From Bretschneidera sinensis (Eukaryota > Streptophyta > Magnoliopsida > Brassicales > Akaniaceae), in NCBI GenBank assembly GCA_023935145.1, contig CM043702.1, positions 63,555,001 to 63,619,000 on the forward strand: a stretch of DNA of 64,000 nt, in the 5' to 3' direction. The notes beneath the pieces are model-generated. The model was not told where the DNA came from and made no database searches. It saw only the letters and a list, made by a program, of their open reading frames with translations. The number at the start of each line of letters is the position of its first letter. Positions within the stretch are counted from its first letter, which is position 1. Both the position numbers and the translations under genes were made by a program. This document shows, piece after piece, positions 20,816-32,157 of this stretch.

Positions 20816-23800
20816 TCAATCTGAGTAACTAGGATCCTCCAACAGTATTGTCTCAATGTCCGGACTCCTCAACTCTAAGAACGGTTTCAGCCTCTGTCCA
20901 TTTACCTTGAAAGTATTACCATTCTTAGGATCCTCAATCTCGATGGCCCCATGAGGAAAAACCGATCGAATAATGAATGGGCCTGACCATCGGGATTTGA
21001 GCTTGCCTGGAAAAAGATGCAGGCGTGAATTATAAAGAAGAACTCTCTGACCCGGCTCAAAAGCTCGTCTCAAAATATTTTGGTCATGAGTCTTCTTCAT
21101 TTGTGCTTTGTATGATCGGGCACACTCATATGCATCATTCCGCAGCTCCTCCAATTCATTGAGTTGGAGCTTCCGTTGTGAGCCAGCCTTGGAAAGATTG
21201 AAATTTAGTTGCTTGACAGCCCAATACGCACGATGCTCTAATTCAACCGGAAGGTGACATGCCTTTCCGTATACAATGCGATAGGGAGACATGCCAATTG
21301 GCGTCTTGAAGGCTGTCCGATATGCCCACAGTGCATCCGTCAATCGCAGAGACCAATCCTTTCTAGTAGGGTTCACAGTCTTTTCCAAAATATGTTTGAT
21401 CTCACGATTTGAGATTTCCACTTGACCACTCGTCTGTGGGTGATATGGGGTGGCAACTTTGTGCGTGATACAATATTTCTTCATCAACTGCTCAAAGATC
21501 TTGTTGCAAAAGTGCTTACCTCCATCACTTATGATTGCTCGAGGCGTACCAAAACGAGCAAAAATAGTGTCTTTCAAGAACTGGACCACAACTCTGTGGT
21601 CATTGGTCTTGCACGCAACAGCCTCCACCCACTTGGACAGATAGTCCACAGCAACTAGAATGTATAAGTAGCCAAAGGAGTTTGGAAATGGTCCCATGAA
21701 ATCAATGCCCCACACATCAAAAATCTCAACAATCAGAATAGGGTTGAGGGGCATCATATTTCTCCTAGAAAGACTCCCTAGCTTTTGGCAACGCTCACAA
21801 GATATACAGTAGGTGTGAGAGTCCCGGAACAGGGTAGGCCAATAAAATCCACACTGCAAAATCTTTGCAGCGGTCTTTTTAGCACTAAAATGGCCTCCAC
21901 ATGCATGATCATGACAAAAGGCGATGACATTAGATTGGTCATGCTCAGGAATACATCGTCTAATGATCTGATCAGGACAATACTTGAACAGGTAAGGATC
22001 GTCCCAGAAAAAGTGTTTTACCATGGCCAAAAATTTTGATTTATCTTGCCTCCCCCAATGCAAGGGCATGTGTCCGGTGACAAGATAGTTCACTATGTCA
22101 GCAAACCATGGTGCGGGACTGTGAGCAATGTGCATCAATTGCTCATCAGGAAAGGTCTCAGAGATGGGAGTGGCAGCCTCACTGAATTCCACAATCAATC
22201 TAGACAAATGGTCCGCCACCACATTTTTCGAACCTTTCTTATCCCGAATCTCAATGTCGAACTCTTGAAGTAGCAAGATCCATCGGATAAGACGAGATTT
22301 AGCATCTTTTTTAGAGAAAAGATACTTCAATGCAGCATGGTCCGAGTAGATAATGACTTTAGATCCTAACAAGTAGGATCTGAACTTGTCTAGTGCAAAA
22401 ACGACTGCAAGCAACTCCTTCTCAGTGGTAGAATAATTGAGTTGTGCGTCGTTTAGAGTTCGACTTGCGTAATAGATAGCATGGGGAAGTTTATCAACAC
22501 GCTGCCCCAAAACAGCTCCAACAGCATAGTCTGATGCGTCACACATAATCTCAAAAGGCACACCCCAGTTAGGTGGCTGAATAATGGGTGTGGACGTCAG
22601 AATTTCCTTCAGATCCCCAAATGCTTTCTTACAATCCTCATCAAATAGAAATGGGGCATCTTTTTGCAACAACTTGCACAAGGGCCTGGCGATCTTACTG
22701 AAATTCTGGATAAATCGCCTATAGAAACCTGCATGGCCCAGAAAAGATCGAACCTCTTTCACCGTACGTGGGGGTGGAAGGCTGGAAATCAAATCCACCT
22801 TCGCTTTGTCGACCTCAATCCCTCGATGAGATACGATATGCCCCAGTACAATTCCTTGCTTGACCATAAAATGGCACTTCTCCAAATTAAGCACCAGGTT
22901 CTTCTCCTTGCACCGTACCAAAACCAAAGAGAGACGGTGCAGGCACTCCTCAAATGTTGAACCGAAGACGGAGAAGTCGTCCATGAAAATCTCCAAGAAC
23001 CCCTCTACCATGTCAGAGAATATACTGACCATGCACCGCTGAAAAGTGGCAGGTGCATTGCATAACCCAAAGGGCATGCGACGGTAGGCGAAGGTCCCAA
23101 AAGGACAGGTAAATGTCGTCTTCTCCTGATCTTCGGGGTCCACGGGGACCTGGTTATATCCAGAATAACCATCCAAAAAGCAATAATACTCGTGCCCAGC
23201 CAAACGCTCTACCATCTGATCAATAAATGGAAGTGGGAAGTGATCCTTCCTTGTGGCAGTGTTCAGCTTACGGTAGTCTATACACACTCTCCACCCAGAC
23301 TGCACACGAGTTGGCACCAACTCGTTGTCCTTATTCTTTACTACCGTTAACCCAGCTCGCTTGGGCACGACATGAATGGGGCTCACCCACTTGCTATCAG
23401 AGATGGGATAAATGATCCCTGTATCTAATAGCTTAATAACCTCTGCCCTTATAACCTCTTGCATAGCAGGTTTGAGCCTTCTTTGCGGCTCCCTCGATGG
23501 CTTAGCATCTTCCTCCAAGTGTATCCTGTGCATCACCACCGAGGGGCTGATTCCTTTAATATCCTCAATGGTCCAGCCGATAGCTTCCTTGTGCTCTCTT
23601 AAAACATCTAATAATTTCTCCTCTTGAGCCTCTCCCAAATTTGAAGCTATTATCACAGGCAAACAGTGCGCTGGACCCAGGAACTTATACTTAAGATTAT
23701 CCGGTAAAGGCTTAAGTTCCTTCTGTTGAGGTTCGGGTGACACCTTCTCCTCCTCTATGCTTTCTTGAGGATCAGACTCCAAAATGGCATTTACTTCCTC

Positions 23801-26299
23801 GAGTAACTTATCTAAACCCAAGTCCTCTCCAAAGTGAGCAAAGCATGCCTCCATAGGATCCTCAATGCTTGATTCATCCACAGTATCCTCAAGAATCTCC
23901 TCTATCAAGCATACATCTCTCATTTCATCATATTCCAGTGGTTGCCTAGTGATATCAAAAATGTTCAACTCCACTGTCATATTTCCGAAGGAGATCTTCA
24001 TCACCCCTGTCCTACAATTGATTAGGGCGTTAGCCGTGGCTAAGAATGGTCGCCCTAGAATCACCGGTATTTGAATCCCTACATTCTGAACCGGTTCTGT
24101 GTCAAGCACAATAAAATCCACGGGGAAATAGAACTTATCCACTTTTATCAAAACATCCTCAACTATCCCCCGTGGTCTTTTCACTGACCTGTCAGCCAAT
24201 TGAAGCGTCGTGGTTGTGGGCTTCAATTCTCCTAACCCCAACTGCACATAGACTGAGTAAGGTAGAAGATTCACACTCGCCCCTAGATCCAAAAGAGCCC
24301 TCTCAATATGGCTGACTCCTATCGTGCAAGAGATGGTAGGACACCCCGGGTCCTTATACTTGATGGGTAGCTTGCACTGAAGGATTGAACTGACCTGCTC
24401 GGTCAAAAATGCCTTCTTTGGGACATTCGTCCTTCTCTTGATAGTGACCAAGTCCTTTAAAAACTTGGCATATGATGGCACTTGATGGATGGCATCCAAA
24501 AATGGGATATTGATATGAACTTGCTTGAATACCTCCAAAATTTCTTCATACTTCCCTCCTTTCTTGGGCGCCTGTAATCTCTCGGGGTAGGGCACTCTAG
24601 GTACAAACGACCTAGGAGGGTCTTTCTCAGTAGGTGTGGCTGTAGATGGCTCAGCATCTCTCTTCTCGGTGTTGCCACTCCCTTGCCCTTCCTGCATAGC
24701 AGGGCTCTCTTCCACTTGATTGTCCACTTGTCTCCCAGACCTCAGTGTGACAATCGACTGTACTTGTTCCTCCCCGTGCGTAGGAGTTGATGAACTCTCA
24801 ACCATAAATTTTCCTTTTGGGTTTTGCACGGGCTGACTGGGGAACTTTCCTTTCTCTCTCTCACCCAAATGACTTGCAATTTGCCCTATTTGACTCTCCA
24901 GCTTGGCAATTGCTTGGGTGTTTACCATTGTTGCACTCCTCACATCGCTCATATTTTGGCTAGTCGCCTTCATGAATTCCTTGAGGGTGTCCTCAAGTGA
25001 TTGAGAAACTGGCGCTGGTGTTTGAGCGGGTGCATGGTAAGCAGGTGAAGGTGCTGGATGGGCAGAACGACCATGATTAGGAATTTGTGGGGCAAATCCG
25101 GGAGGATATTGATTTTGAGCATAATGAGAGGATCCTCCCTGATTCATTGGTTGGTTCTGTCTCCATGAAAAATTTGGGTGGTTCCGCCACCCTGGATTGT
25201 ACGTCTCAGAGTACGATCCATTTGACTGCCTTCGAAAGTCATTGAAAGCATTTACTTGTTCCATAGGATACTCGGCACAAGCCGGCATTGATGGGCAATT
25301 TTGTGCTAGATGCATGGGACTAGTACAGATGGAACAGCTTTCAACATTGAATGTGTTGGCAGCATTGATGGATTGGCTCACAGTGAGAGCGTCAATCTTC
25401 TTAGTGAGGGCATCTAACTTTATCCTCAAATCAGCGTCCTCTCGGACCTCATAGATGCCTCCCCTCTTAGGAGCACGAATGGACTTATCTCGACAGCTTG
25501 AAAAATCCCACTGCTGTGAGTTGTCGGACAACTTGTCCAAAGCCATATATGCTTCGTCTCCTGTCAGACTCAAGAATGCCCCCCCATTCATAGACTCGAT
25601 CATGCTACGGTTGGGTTGAGTCAACCCTTGGTAGAAGAATTGAACGAGTCTCCACTTCTCATATCCATGTGGAGGGCATCTGATCAGTAACTCTTTAAAG
25701 CGCTCCCAGCTTTCAGAGAACTTCTCATCCTCGTCCTGAGTGAAAGAGCTAATCTCCTTACGGTACTCATTCACTCTAGACATTGGGAAAAACTTATGGT
25801 AAAATTTGCTAAGTAGGTTTTCCCAAGATGTGATAGATCCGGACGTGTTGGAGTCCAACCACGCCCTAGCTCTATCGTGAAGGGAGAAAGGGAAAAGTCG
25901 AAGATGGACTGACTCCTCAGAGAAGTTCTGGAATTTGACTGTAGCACAAATGTCTTTGAACTTCTTCACATGACTATAAGGATTTTCAAGATCTAAGCCA
26001 TGGAATGAGGGTAGGAGTTGGATAACATGTGGCTTCAAATCAAAGTGTGTGGCATTGGTTGGTGGCAACACTATGCAGGAAGATGAGTTAGTCGCAACGG
26101 GTGCGAACAAATCCCTAAGGGATGTAGTGGAGTCCACGTTCCAAGCTCTAGGTTGCTCTACATGTTCAGGTTGATTAAAATTTTCTCCCATCTCAACAGT
26201 CTCTCTCTCAATTGGCGCTCTTTTCTGTCTCCTAAGAGTTCTTTCTAAGTCGGGATCTAAATGTGTCAAATCTAAGTTCAAGGATCTCCGACCAAGCAT
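20816..26299 (-). CDS. Athila-like gag-pol polyprotein, 1827 aa, intact
   Basis: One open frame encodes every function needed to copy and integrate the element. Gag core covers roughly residues 95-265 (SWERFKELL near 197). The zinc knuckle is C322-C325-H330-C335. The protease active site is DLGAS with D671. RT spans about 930-1160 with FMDD at 1105-1108. RNase H (about 1248-1365) keeps D1254, E1295, D1320 and D1363. Integrase has its zinc-binding H/C residues at about 1465-1504 and the catalytic D1533, D1592 and E1628 with exact D-35-E spacing. The ATG at 26299 lies 150 bases after the primer site; the stop is TGA. No stop or frameshift is seen. There is no separate env frame. As a single fused frame it must be cut by its own protease. 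Antisense frames within it are shadows. Confidence 0.95.
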   Translation of the reverse strand: MLGRRSLNLDLTHLDPDLERTLRRQKRAPIERETVEMGENFNQPEHVEQPRAWNVDSTTSLRDLFAPVATNSSSCIVLPPTNATHFDLKPHVIQLLPSFHGLDLENPYSHVKKFKDICATVKFQNFSEESVHLRLFPFSLHDRARAWLDSNTSGSITSWENLLSKFYHKFFPMSRVNEYRKEISSFTQDEDEKFSESWERFKELLIRCPPHGYEKWRLVQFFYQGLTQPNRSMIESMNGGAFLSLTGDEAYMALDKLSDNSQQWDFSSCRDKSIRAPKRGGIYEVREDADLRIKLDALTKKIDALTVSQSINAANTFNVESCSICTSPMHLAQNCPSMPACAEYPMEQVNAFNDFRRQSNGSYSETYNPGWRNHPNFSWRQNQPMNQGGSSHYAQNQYPPGFAPQIPNHGRSAHPAPSPAYHAPAQTPAPVSQSLEDTLKEFMKATSQNMSDVRSATMVNTQAIAKLESQIGQIASHLGEREKGKFPSQPVQNPKGKFMVESSSTPTHGEEQVQSIVTLRSGRQVDNQVEESPAMQEGQGSGNTEKRDAEPSTATPTEKDPPRSFVPRVPYPERLQAPKKGGKYEEILEVFKQVHINIPFLDAIHQVPSYAKFLKDLVTIKRRTNVPKKAFLTEQVSSILQCKLPIKYKDPGCPTISCTIGVSHIERALLDLGASVNLLPYSVYVQLGLGELKPTTTTLQLADRSVKRPRGIVEDVLIKVDKFYFPVDFIVLDTEPVQNVGIQIPVILGRPFLATANALINCRTGVMKISFGNMTVELNIFDITRQPLEYDEMRDVCLIEEILEDTVDESSIEDPMEACFAHFGEDLGLDKLLEEVNAILESDPQESIEEEKVSPEPQQKELKPLPDNLKYKFLGPAHCLPVIIASNLGEAQEEKLLDVLREHKEAIGWTIEDIKGISPSVVMHRIHLEEDAKPSREPQRRLKPAMQEVIRAEVIKLLDTGIIYPISDSKWVSPIHVVPKRAGLTVVKNKDNELVPTRVQSGWRVCIDYRKLNTATRKDHFPLPFIDQMVERLAGHEYYCFLDGYSGYNQVPVDPEDQEKTTFTCPFGTFAYRRMPFGLCNAPATFQRCMVSIFSDMVEGFLEIFMDDFSVFGSTFEECLHRLSLVLVRCKEKNLVLNLEKCHFMVKQGIVLGHIVSHRGIEVDKAKVDLISSLPPPRTVKEVRSFLGHAGFYRRFIQNFSKIARPLCKLLQKDAPFLFDEDCKKAFGDLKEILTSTPIIQPPNWGVPFEIMCDASDYAVGAVLGQRVDKLPHAIYYASRTLNDAQLNYSTTEKELLAVVFALDKFRSYLLGSKVIIYSDHAALKYLFSKKDAKSRLIRWILLLQEFDIEIRDKKGSKNVVADHLSRLIVEFSEAATPISETFPDEQLMHIAHSPAPWFADIVNYLVTGHMPLHWGRQDKSKFLAMVKHFFWDDPYLFKYCPDQIIRRCIPEHDQSNVIAFCHDHACGGHFSAKKTAAKILQCGFYWPTLFRDSHTYCISCERCQKLGSLSRRNMMPLNPILIVEIFDVWGIDFMGPFPNSFGYLYILVAVDYLSKWVEAVACKTNDHRVVVQFLKDTIFARFGTPRAIISDGGKHFCNKIFEQLMKKYCITHKVATPYHPQTSGQVEISNREIKHILEKTVNPTRKDWSLRLTDALWAYRTAFKTPIGMSPYRIVYGKACHLPVELEHRAYWAVKQLNFNLSKAGSQRKLQLNELEELRNDAYECARSYKAQMKKTHDQNILRRAFEPGQRVLLYNSRLHLFPGKLKSRWSGPFIIRSVFPHGAIEIEDPKNGNTFKVNGQRLKPFLELRSPDIETILLEDPSYSD

Positions 26300-26450
26300 A
26301 CACTAATAGAAAAAATAGTGAGATACTAACCAGCAGAAGCAACAGAATAAATCAAACACAAAACTCAAAATTTTTTTTATTTTTTTTATTTAATTAACTA
26401 GTAGAAAAATAAAATCAATTCAGACCAAAAATTTTCACAAACAAAACAAT

Positions 26451-26467
26451 TCCCCGGCAACGGCGCC
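26451..26467 (-). other. tRNA-Asp primer binding site
   Basis: The minus strand TTGGCGCCGTTGCCGGG is complementary to the 3' end of plant tRNA-Asp(GUC). It lies seven bases from the LTR end. Confidence 0.9.
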
Positions 26468-27290
26468 AAAAACTTGTTGTGAGTTTTAATTTACTCGCAA
26501 GCGCACGAGTCGTTTGCAGTATAGCGTGTGCAAGTGCGAGGTCGAATCCACAGGGAATTGCGTTGTGAAAATATAATTTTTAATCTAAACTAACTCTATC
26601 TTAACCTAGTTCCGAATTTTGAATGATAATTTGTAAAATAAATTAAAACTAAATTAAATTGATTTTAAAACTAATAATAAAAAGCACTAAGGTTTCCGAA
26701 TCCACCCCACCGAAGTTAAGCATACATGTTCTAAAAATATAGCCTATCAAAAAATTCTATGAATCCAACTATAAGACAAAAAATAAAGAATATCCCAACT
26801 AAACCAAAAGCACCCGATGTATCCGCTCTTAACAAATCACAAAGGGAATCCAATTTAATCGAAAAGCATTCAATGTATCCATCCGATGAAACACAAAGAA
26901 AATCCAACAGACAATTTAAACTCAATCAATTATAAGATTAACTCAAATAATGGACAGAACATTTATACTAAAAATTGTCAGATTTGTACAAGCAAATCTG
27001 AACTACTACGCCAAACAACGGCGGGGCTTCATCTTCAACCTTAGCTGAAGAGTCTAGCCACTCATAACTATAAAACTATAATAACAAGTGCTAAACATTT
27101 AAACTAAAACAACTGAATATAAAGAAATAAATAAACAACTTTACATGGGAGAAATTCCACTCGCTGACGGGCGGCGCTTCCCCTCGTGGTAGCAATGCCT
27201 TCGGGATCCACCAGAATGCTAGCGGACGTCCACCGGTAAACACCAAAGTGGCTTAGGAATTGTACATTGGATTATGAAGCCAAATGGTGT

Positions 27291-27298
27291 TTATATAG
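27291..27298 (-). promoter_or_regulatory. TATA box of the 5' LTR
   Basis: Minus strand CTATATAA with flanking GC bases. Transcription would start about 30 bases downstream, near 27260, giving an upstream region that contains the whole palindrome array. Confidence 0.75.
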
Positions 27299-27352
27299 GG
27301 GGAGACCCGGAGTAAAACAGGTTGCAGAAACGATGTGGGATACAGGCCCGTG

Positions 27353-27557
27353 TGCGCTCGATCGCAGTGTGGTGCGATCGATCGCAGGTACGATCGATCG
27401 CATGTCTTGTGCGCACGATCTCATGTGCGCTCGATCGCATGTCTGCTGCGATCGATCGCAAATGCACTGAACTTCAATTATTTCGATGTGGGATGTTGAC
27501 CATGCGCTCGTTCAAAGGCAGGTGCGCTCGATCGAATATCTGTTGCGATCGAGCGCA
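27353..27557. repeat. CpG-rich palindromic 14-mer array (5' LTR copy)
   Basis: Nine copies of a unit near TGCGMTCGATCGCA start at 27353, 27373, 27389, 27410, 27426, 27447, 27503, 27523 and 27544. Spacings are mostly 16 and 20-21 bases in alternation. Each full unit is a near-perfect palindrome around ATCGAT or TCGA. Confidence 0.88.
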
Positions 27558-27810
27558 ATGTCTCCAGAAGCTTCAAATCAACCTGAAATGCTGCACTTTC
27601 TCCACAAAGCTGTAAAAACACACAAAACACAAGAAAAACGTAAAATAAAGTAAAATAATACTAACTAAGAGCATAACAAATATAAGTTAAGGGTCTAAAA
27701 TATGCAATATTTAAGACTCATCAAGGGTCATGGAGGGTAGACGTTACCATTTTGCTCTTGCAATTGATAGGTGTCATCTTCTAATTCGAGGGTATATTTT
27801 TCCTATATCA

Positions 27811-28140
27811 AGAACTAATGAAAGGCTTGAAATATAAATCTATACATTAATTCTTTTCTAAATTGCCGCTATTTTTTTCTCAAAAATATTTTTGCTATTC
27901 ATACCTTGTCCTTTTCCTATGATATTTAAGAGAAATTCTAACCAATTAAAGATTTAAGGCAAATTTACAAATCTATGACTTGTCAACTTTGATTAGAGAA
28001 TTAAAGCAAGGCTTGAAATATAAATCTATAGGCTCATTCTTTTTTTTTTAATTATCAAATTGCTGCTATTTTTTCTCAAAAAAATTGATACTATTCACAT
28101 CTTGTCCTTTTCCTTTGTTATTTATAAGAAATTTTTACCT
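27811..28140. repeat. two direct copies of a roughly 130-bp unit
   Basis: A segment with GGCTTGAAATATAAATCTAT and later CTTGTCCTTTTCCT occurs at about 27811-27940 and again at about 28005-28140, offset by about 198 bases. The copies are diverged, mostly in their T-runs. No gene is seen here. Confidence 0.65.
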
Positions 28141-28312
28141 GCACTTGGTGTAAAATACTATTTTTTTGCAACGGATGGAAAATTCACTGGTAATTATTAA
28201 GTAATTTCATCGATAACATGAATAATAATTATACGAACGTTACTAATAAAGTTAATAATTACAAGTAAATTTTCACTCGATGCAAAAAAAAAGGTTTTAA
28301 ATTGGGTGTAAA
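28141..28312. mobile_element. foldback/MITE-like inverted repeat
   Basis: Left arm 28141-28200 and right arm 28250-28312 are imperfect inverted copies: TTTTTTGCAACGG...GGTAATTATTAA on the left matches the reverse of AATAATTACAAG...CGATGCAAAAAA on the right. A loop of about 50 bases separates them. Size of about 170 bp and AT-richness fit a MITE. No clear target duplication. Confidence 0.5.
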
Positions 28313-29555
28313 TAAGAATTTCTCGTTATTTTGGGTTTAAATTAAGGCCAATGCCTAATGGGAAAACAAATCTCCTCTCTATCTTTACTTCATCCTCTTT
28401 GACATGCTCAAGAAGCACAACCGCAAGTCCAACTTCGATAGGCTGCAATTTAATTAGGTTTCTAGTATTGCAGTTTCGGTGTCGAAGAAACCCACAAGAA
28501 ATCGCAGATCCAAGTCGCCAAGATGGTCGTAGAGCTCAAGAACAGTTGCGACAACAATTGGGAGATGTAATGATGAGGTTTACATTGTTTAACTATTTTG
28601 GGTTATTGGGTTTATTTCCCATCTGCTTCTGATCGAATTTGATGAGACCAAGAGAAGTTTCAAAAATCAAATTTGATTGTGCATTTTAGTCCAAAAAGAA
28701 AAAAGAAATTGCAGCGAATTAAAAAAAAAAAAAAGAACAAGCCTCCTTTAAAATCCTAACCATTTAAATCATATTTGTCACACGTTGATTATCCAAAGTT
28801 GAGCTGGGGATTTCTCAAGGGAAGTGATACTGGAGAAGAGCCCAACCCACTACAAAATTCATTATCAAATTTACCATTCATTTATTAATGTATATATGAA
28901 TTATGTCTAAGAATATAGTTGTAAATTTAAGTTAAACTTTATATTAATTATATTAACACTACACTATTTAATATTTCTTAACAAATATTCATAGACACTC
29001 GTTAACAAAACTCATTAAAATAAATCATTTTCTCTCTCTACAACATTTTTTTAGTTGGCTCTTTTTCTCCTAACTTTTCTCTCTAGATTCACTCCAAATC
29101 ACCATAACTTCATCTATAAATGAAAACATAATAAATCCTACGATGTAAAATCTTTGTTTCATAGACTCTCTTTTAATTTATTTATTTATAGCATGATCGA
29201 ATCTATCCCTATTATTTAGGCACCCACATAACAACCTTTTTGATCTATAAGAGAGTTGTTGATTTGAGAAATCGAAATCAGAACCTCAACATATACATTT
29301 GACTTGAGACAATAATCATTGAATCAAAATCTACTGATTTAGATTTTATCCTTTTGATATCATCTTTTGCATAAGATTTTCTTAGCACGTGGAAGAAAAA
29401 GAGAATTTTTTTAAAAAAAAGTGGTAGGTGGAGAGAAATCCGCATTGTGTTCTTGGAGTGAGTTTTAAGTACTTTGTCTTTATTGAAAGAGAAATATGTG
29501 AATTGAAATGAAAGAAATTGTGGATTGATTGAGGATAATTCGCACGGATCGTGAC
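28313..29555. other. spacer without recognisable genes
   Basis: AT-rich. A 93-codon plus-strand frame at 28351-28632 has no family I recognise and is flanked by no other coding signs. The rightmost 100-200 bases probably belong to the chromovirus 3' LTR that starts at 29556 and runs leftward, but its far end cannot be placed. Confidence 0.5.
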
Positions 29556-29556
29556 A

Positions 29557-29573
29557 TTCTCTCCCACTTAATC
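29557..29573 (-). other. polypurine tract and LTR border
   Basis: Minus strand AAGTGGGAGAGAA runs into TGTCACGATCC, the usual tract-LTR junction of plant chromoviruses. Confidence 0.65.
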
Positions 29574-29775
29574 TGTTGATGTCCTCGTCGACCTGCTTGC
29601 TATGAACTCTTCAATCTTCTACTTGAATGGTTGTAGGTCGATTGCTTTCTCCTAACTGGTTTCTTCTTTGCCTTGTTTCTTCCATTTCAATAGATATTCT
29701 TTCTGTCTTCCACTGTGTGTCTTCATAACTCGATTAGCTAGTATCCCCTCTACCTCTCGAATTGGTGGCTTGATG
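29567..29775 (-). pseudogene. chromodomain at the integrase C-terminus
   Basis: The frame reads ILANRVMKTHSGRQKEYLLKW, then KKQGKEETS, a stop in the place of the conserved tryptophan, and EKAIDLQPFK. The EYL-KWK and EETSWE landmarks mark a chromodomain, which in chromoviruses steers integration toward heterochromatin marks. TGG to TAG and a later CAG-to-TAG-type stop make it non-functional. Confidence 0.8.
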
Positions 29776-29885
29776 TTGATGGCTGGTCTCGACGGTTGGC
29801 TTCGTGCTAGATCTTCTTAGTCTACATGGTAAGGCTTCAAGCAGCTAACGTGGAACACCGGGTGTATTTTCATCCAAGCTGGTGA

Positions 29886-30790
29886 CTAGATTCTGTAGGA
29901 ACAGTTCTCCACTTTAGCTATGATAGGGATTGGTTCTTTATATTTGCATACAAATCTTTTGTCTTGCTTCCTGAGATATTTGAATTGTTCTGCTATAATC
30001 TTCACAAGCAATAAGTCTCCAACTTCTAACTGTCTCGGGGTTCTAACCATATTTGTCCACTTCTTTATTCTCTTTGAGGCCTTCTCAAGGTATGCATGAG
30101 CTATCTCCATGTTCTTCTTCCACTCTTTAGTGAAATTGTAAGTCCAAGAGTTGAGCCCCTTGTATGGTTCGTTGACAGTGTTGGGCATCAAAAGTTGGGA
30201 GCCTGTGGTCACTTCAAACGGGCTTTTATTGGAGTTGGAACTCCTAAGGGCATTAAAACAGAATTGAGCCGTGTCAAGTAGTTGCACCTAGTTTCTCTAA
30301 TTGACATTGACAAAATGGCGGAGATATTCTTCTAACATGTTGTTAAACCGTTCTATTTGTCCATCAATCTGTGGGGGATAACTTGATAAAATGTTAAGTA
30401 CTGAGCCAAGGAGTTTAGAGAGTTCAGACCAAAAGGTTCCCATGAATCTTGAGTCTTGATCACTCACAATACTTTGAGGCACACCACGATATTTAACAAC
30501 ATATTTGAAAAATAGTCAAGTTGTTTCTTCTACAGTACAATACCTCAGGGTGGGGATGAAGGTACCATAGTTTTAAAATCGATTAACCACAATAAGAATG
30601 GAACCATGATCCCCAACATTGGGTAAACAAGTGATAAAATCTAGTGAGACACTTTCCCAAGGTCTGGAAGGTACTTTCAGGGGTTCCAATAACCCGACTA
30701 ATTTTTGCCTTTCCACCTTATCTTGTTGGCAAGTAAGACAAGTTTTAGTGTAATACATCACATCTTCCTTCATTTGGGGCCAGTAGTAGC
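29886..30790 (-). pseudogene. chromovirus integrase
   Basis: Pieces in order: zinc-binding tail and core start at 30573-30773 (TCLTCQQDKVERQ, SLDFITCLPNVGD), core middle at 30297-30482 (IVSDQDSRFMGTFW, then DGQIERFNNMLEEYLR), and C-terminal part at 29886-30287 (CFNALRSSNSNKSPFEV, QLEVGDLLLVKI). The three catalytic residues, D of LDFIT, D of SDQDS and E of QIERFN, are still present, but stops between the pieces abolish function. Confidence 0.8.
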
Positions 30791-31022
30791 CCTATTTCAA
30801 CAGCGCATAAGTCCTTTGCCAACTAGGATGGCCTACCTAAAGAGTATCATGGCATTCGTGAAATAGCAATTTTCGTAAGTCTCCGGCCTTGGGGACGAAC
30901 AACCGTCGACTCTTAGTCCATAATAATCCGTTTCCAACCCAAAATTGTCGAGTCTTCATTTCTGAAGATAGTTTCATGATGGCTTAGGCTTGGTCATCAT
31001 TGCTAAGATTTTCTCTGATGTG

Positions 31023-31394
31023 TTATTGTAGTGGTGTAACAACTTTACTTACTAATAAAGGGGAAAACACCTTTAAGGATGCAAGTTCTGGCTTCCAACT
31101 CAACACATCAAACACTTGGTTGGTACGACCCGATTTATGCTCAAAGTGGAAATCAAACTCAGCCAAGTATTCCTGCCAACGTGCTTGTTTTGCTATGAAC
31201 TTTGGTTGAGTGAGAAAATGACTAACAACCGTGTTGTCCGTTTTCACCACAAAAGTTGCCCCCAACAAGTAGTATCTCCACATTTGAAGATAATTGATAA
31301 CTGCTAACAACACGTTTTCTTGGGCTGTGTACCGTCTTTCAGCTTCGCTCAACTTACAACTCTCGTATGTAGTAGGGTGGCCCTCTTGAAGCAA
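31023..31394 (-). pseudogene. chromovirus RNase H
   Basis: 123 open codons contain HPTTYESCKLSEAERRY, LLAVINYLQMWRYYLLG, VVKTDNTVVSHFL and WQEYLAEFDFHFEHKSGRTN. The element copy keeps E in AERRY and D in KTDN. The first catalytic aspartate lies in the damaged sequence to the right (31395-31500). Confidence 0.8.
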
Positions 31395-31527
31395 AACTCC
31401 CCCCTAAGGCATAATATAACACATCCGTTTGGACTTCAAAGGGCTTTGTGATGTCGGGGAGGGTCAAAACTGGATTTTTCATTATAGTCTGCTTCAAATC
31501 TTTAAAACCATCGTGGCATTGGACTGA

Positions 31528-32157
31528 CTAAACCCATTTGTGGCCTTTCTTCAAGAGTTCTATTAAAGGAGCAGCTCTCCTAGAGCATCCTTCAACAAAG
31601 CATCGATAGTAGTTTGCTAGCCCAAGGAAAGGCCATAACTCGCTCAAATTACTTAGAGTTTTCCACTCTTGAATTGCCTTTACCTTCCCCATATCCATCT
31701 GAATGTGACCCTGATCAATTATGTTGCCCAGAAACTTGATACAGGTCTGCACAAATGAACATTTTTCTTCCTTCACAGAAAGTTGGTTCTCTTAGATTTT
31801 CTCAAATACTAATCATAGATGTTTCACATGCTTTTCAAGTGATGAAATGTACACCACAAAGTCGTTAAGATAGACCACCACAAACTTATCAAGGTAATCA
31901 TAGAATACTTGATTCATTAAGGTACAAAAGGTGGCAGGAGCATTGGTCAACCTAAAGGGCATGACAAGGAATCCCAAAGCTCCATACTGAGTGACACACA
32001 TTGTCTTTGGCTCATCCTCTTCAGCAATTTGAACCTGGTAGTACTCCGATCTCAAGTGAAGTTTGGATAAGTATTTAGAATGACCCAATTAATCAAACAG
32101 ATCAGCAATAAAGGGTATGAGGTAGCTATTACGAACAATGGCCTTGTTTAGAGCTCG
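31528..32157 (-). pseudogene. chromovirus reverse transcriptase, C-terminal part
   Basis: From the insertion site the frame reads RALNKAIVRNSYLIPFIADL, then SKLHLRSEYYQVQI and MPFRLTNAPATF (31813-32088), and after a stop the thumb region (31528-31776, HIQMDMGKVKAIQEW). The catalytic box is YLND instead of YLDD, so one of the paired metal-binding aspartates is gone. Confidence 0.82.

Larger units (their letters stand above)
18251..27723 (-). mobile_element. complete, young Athila-like Ty3/gypsy element
   Basis: About 9.47 kb, flanked on both sides by AGGGT (18246-18250 and 27724-27728), the 5-bp duplication left by retrotransposon integration. Two LTRs (1265 and 1249 bp) differ by only about five substitutions and one 16-bp indel by eye, so insertion was recent. 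Minus-strand order: LTR, tRNA-Asp primer site, one gag-pol frame, a 1.3-kb non-coding 3' region, polypurine tract, LTR. RT and protease style ([14 protein letters not shown]) and the primer site fit the Athila lineage. No env-like frame is present. Confidence 0.93.
26475..27723 (-). repeat. 5' LTR of the Athila-like element
   Basis: 1249 bp with the same ends as the other copy, followed by the AGGGT duplication. It includes a conserved TCCCTGTGGATTCGACC segment (minus strand) near its internal end, shared in variant form by the LTRs at 33377-34892 and 32163-40176. Confidence 0.95.
17993..27810 (-). repeat. Tat-like LTR split by the Athila-like element
   Basis: The plus strand opens TGTTGATGGC at 17993, runs to 18250, is interrupted by 18251-27723, and after the duplicated AGGGT continues 27729-27810, ending CCTATATCA. 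Joined length would be about 340 bp. Ends match those of the LTR at 3584-4095. TATAGGGT at the insertion site lies in its promoter part. Confidence 0.6.

Noticed and set aside
21422..25454. Plus-strand and alternative minus-strand frames of 60-98 codons inside the Athila-like gag-pol
   Set aside because: Antisense or out-of-frame shadows of the 1827-codon frame.
27353..27557. CRISPR or bacterial operator array
   Set aside because: Spacers are short, related and partly repeated; the array lies inside a plant LTR.
28351..28632. 93-codon plus-strand frame as a host gene
   Set aside because: No recognised family, no sign of conservation or gene structure; left as spacer.
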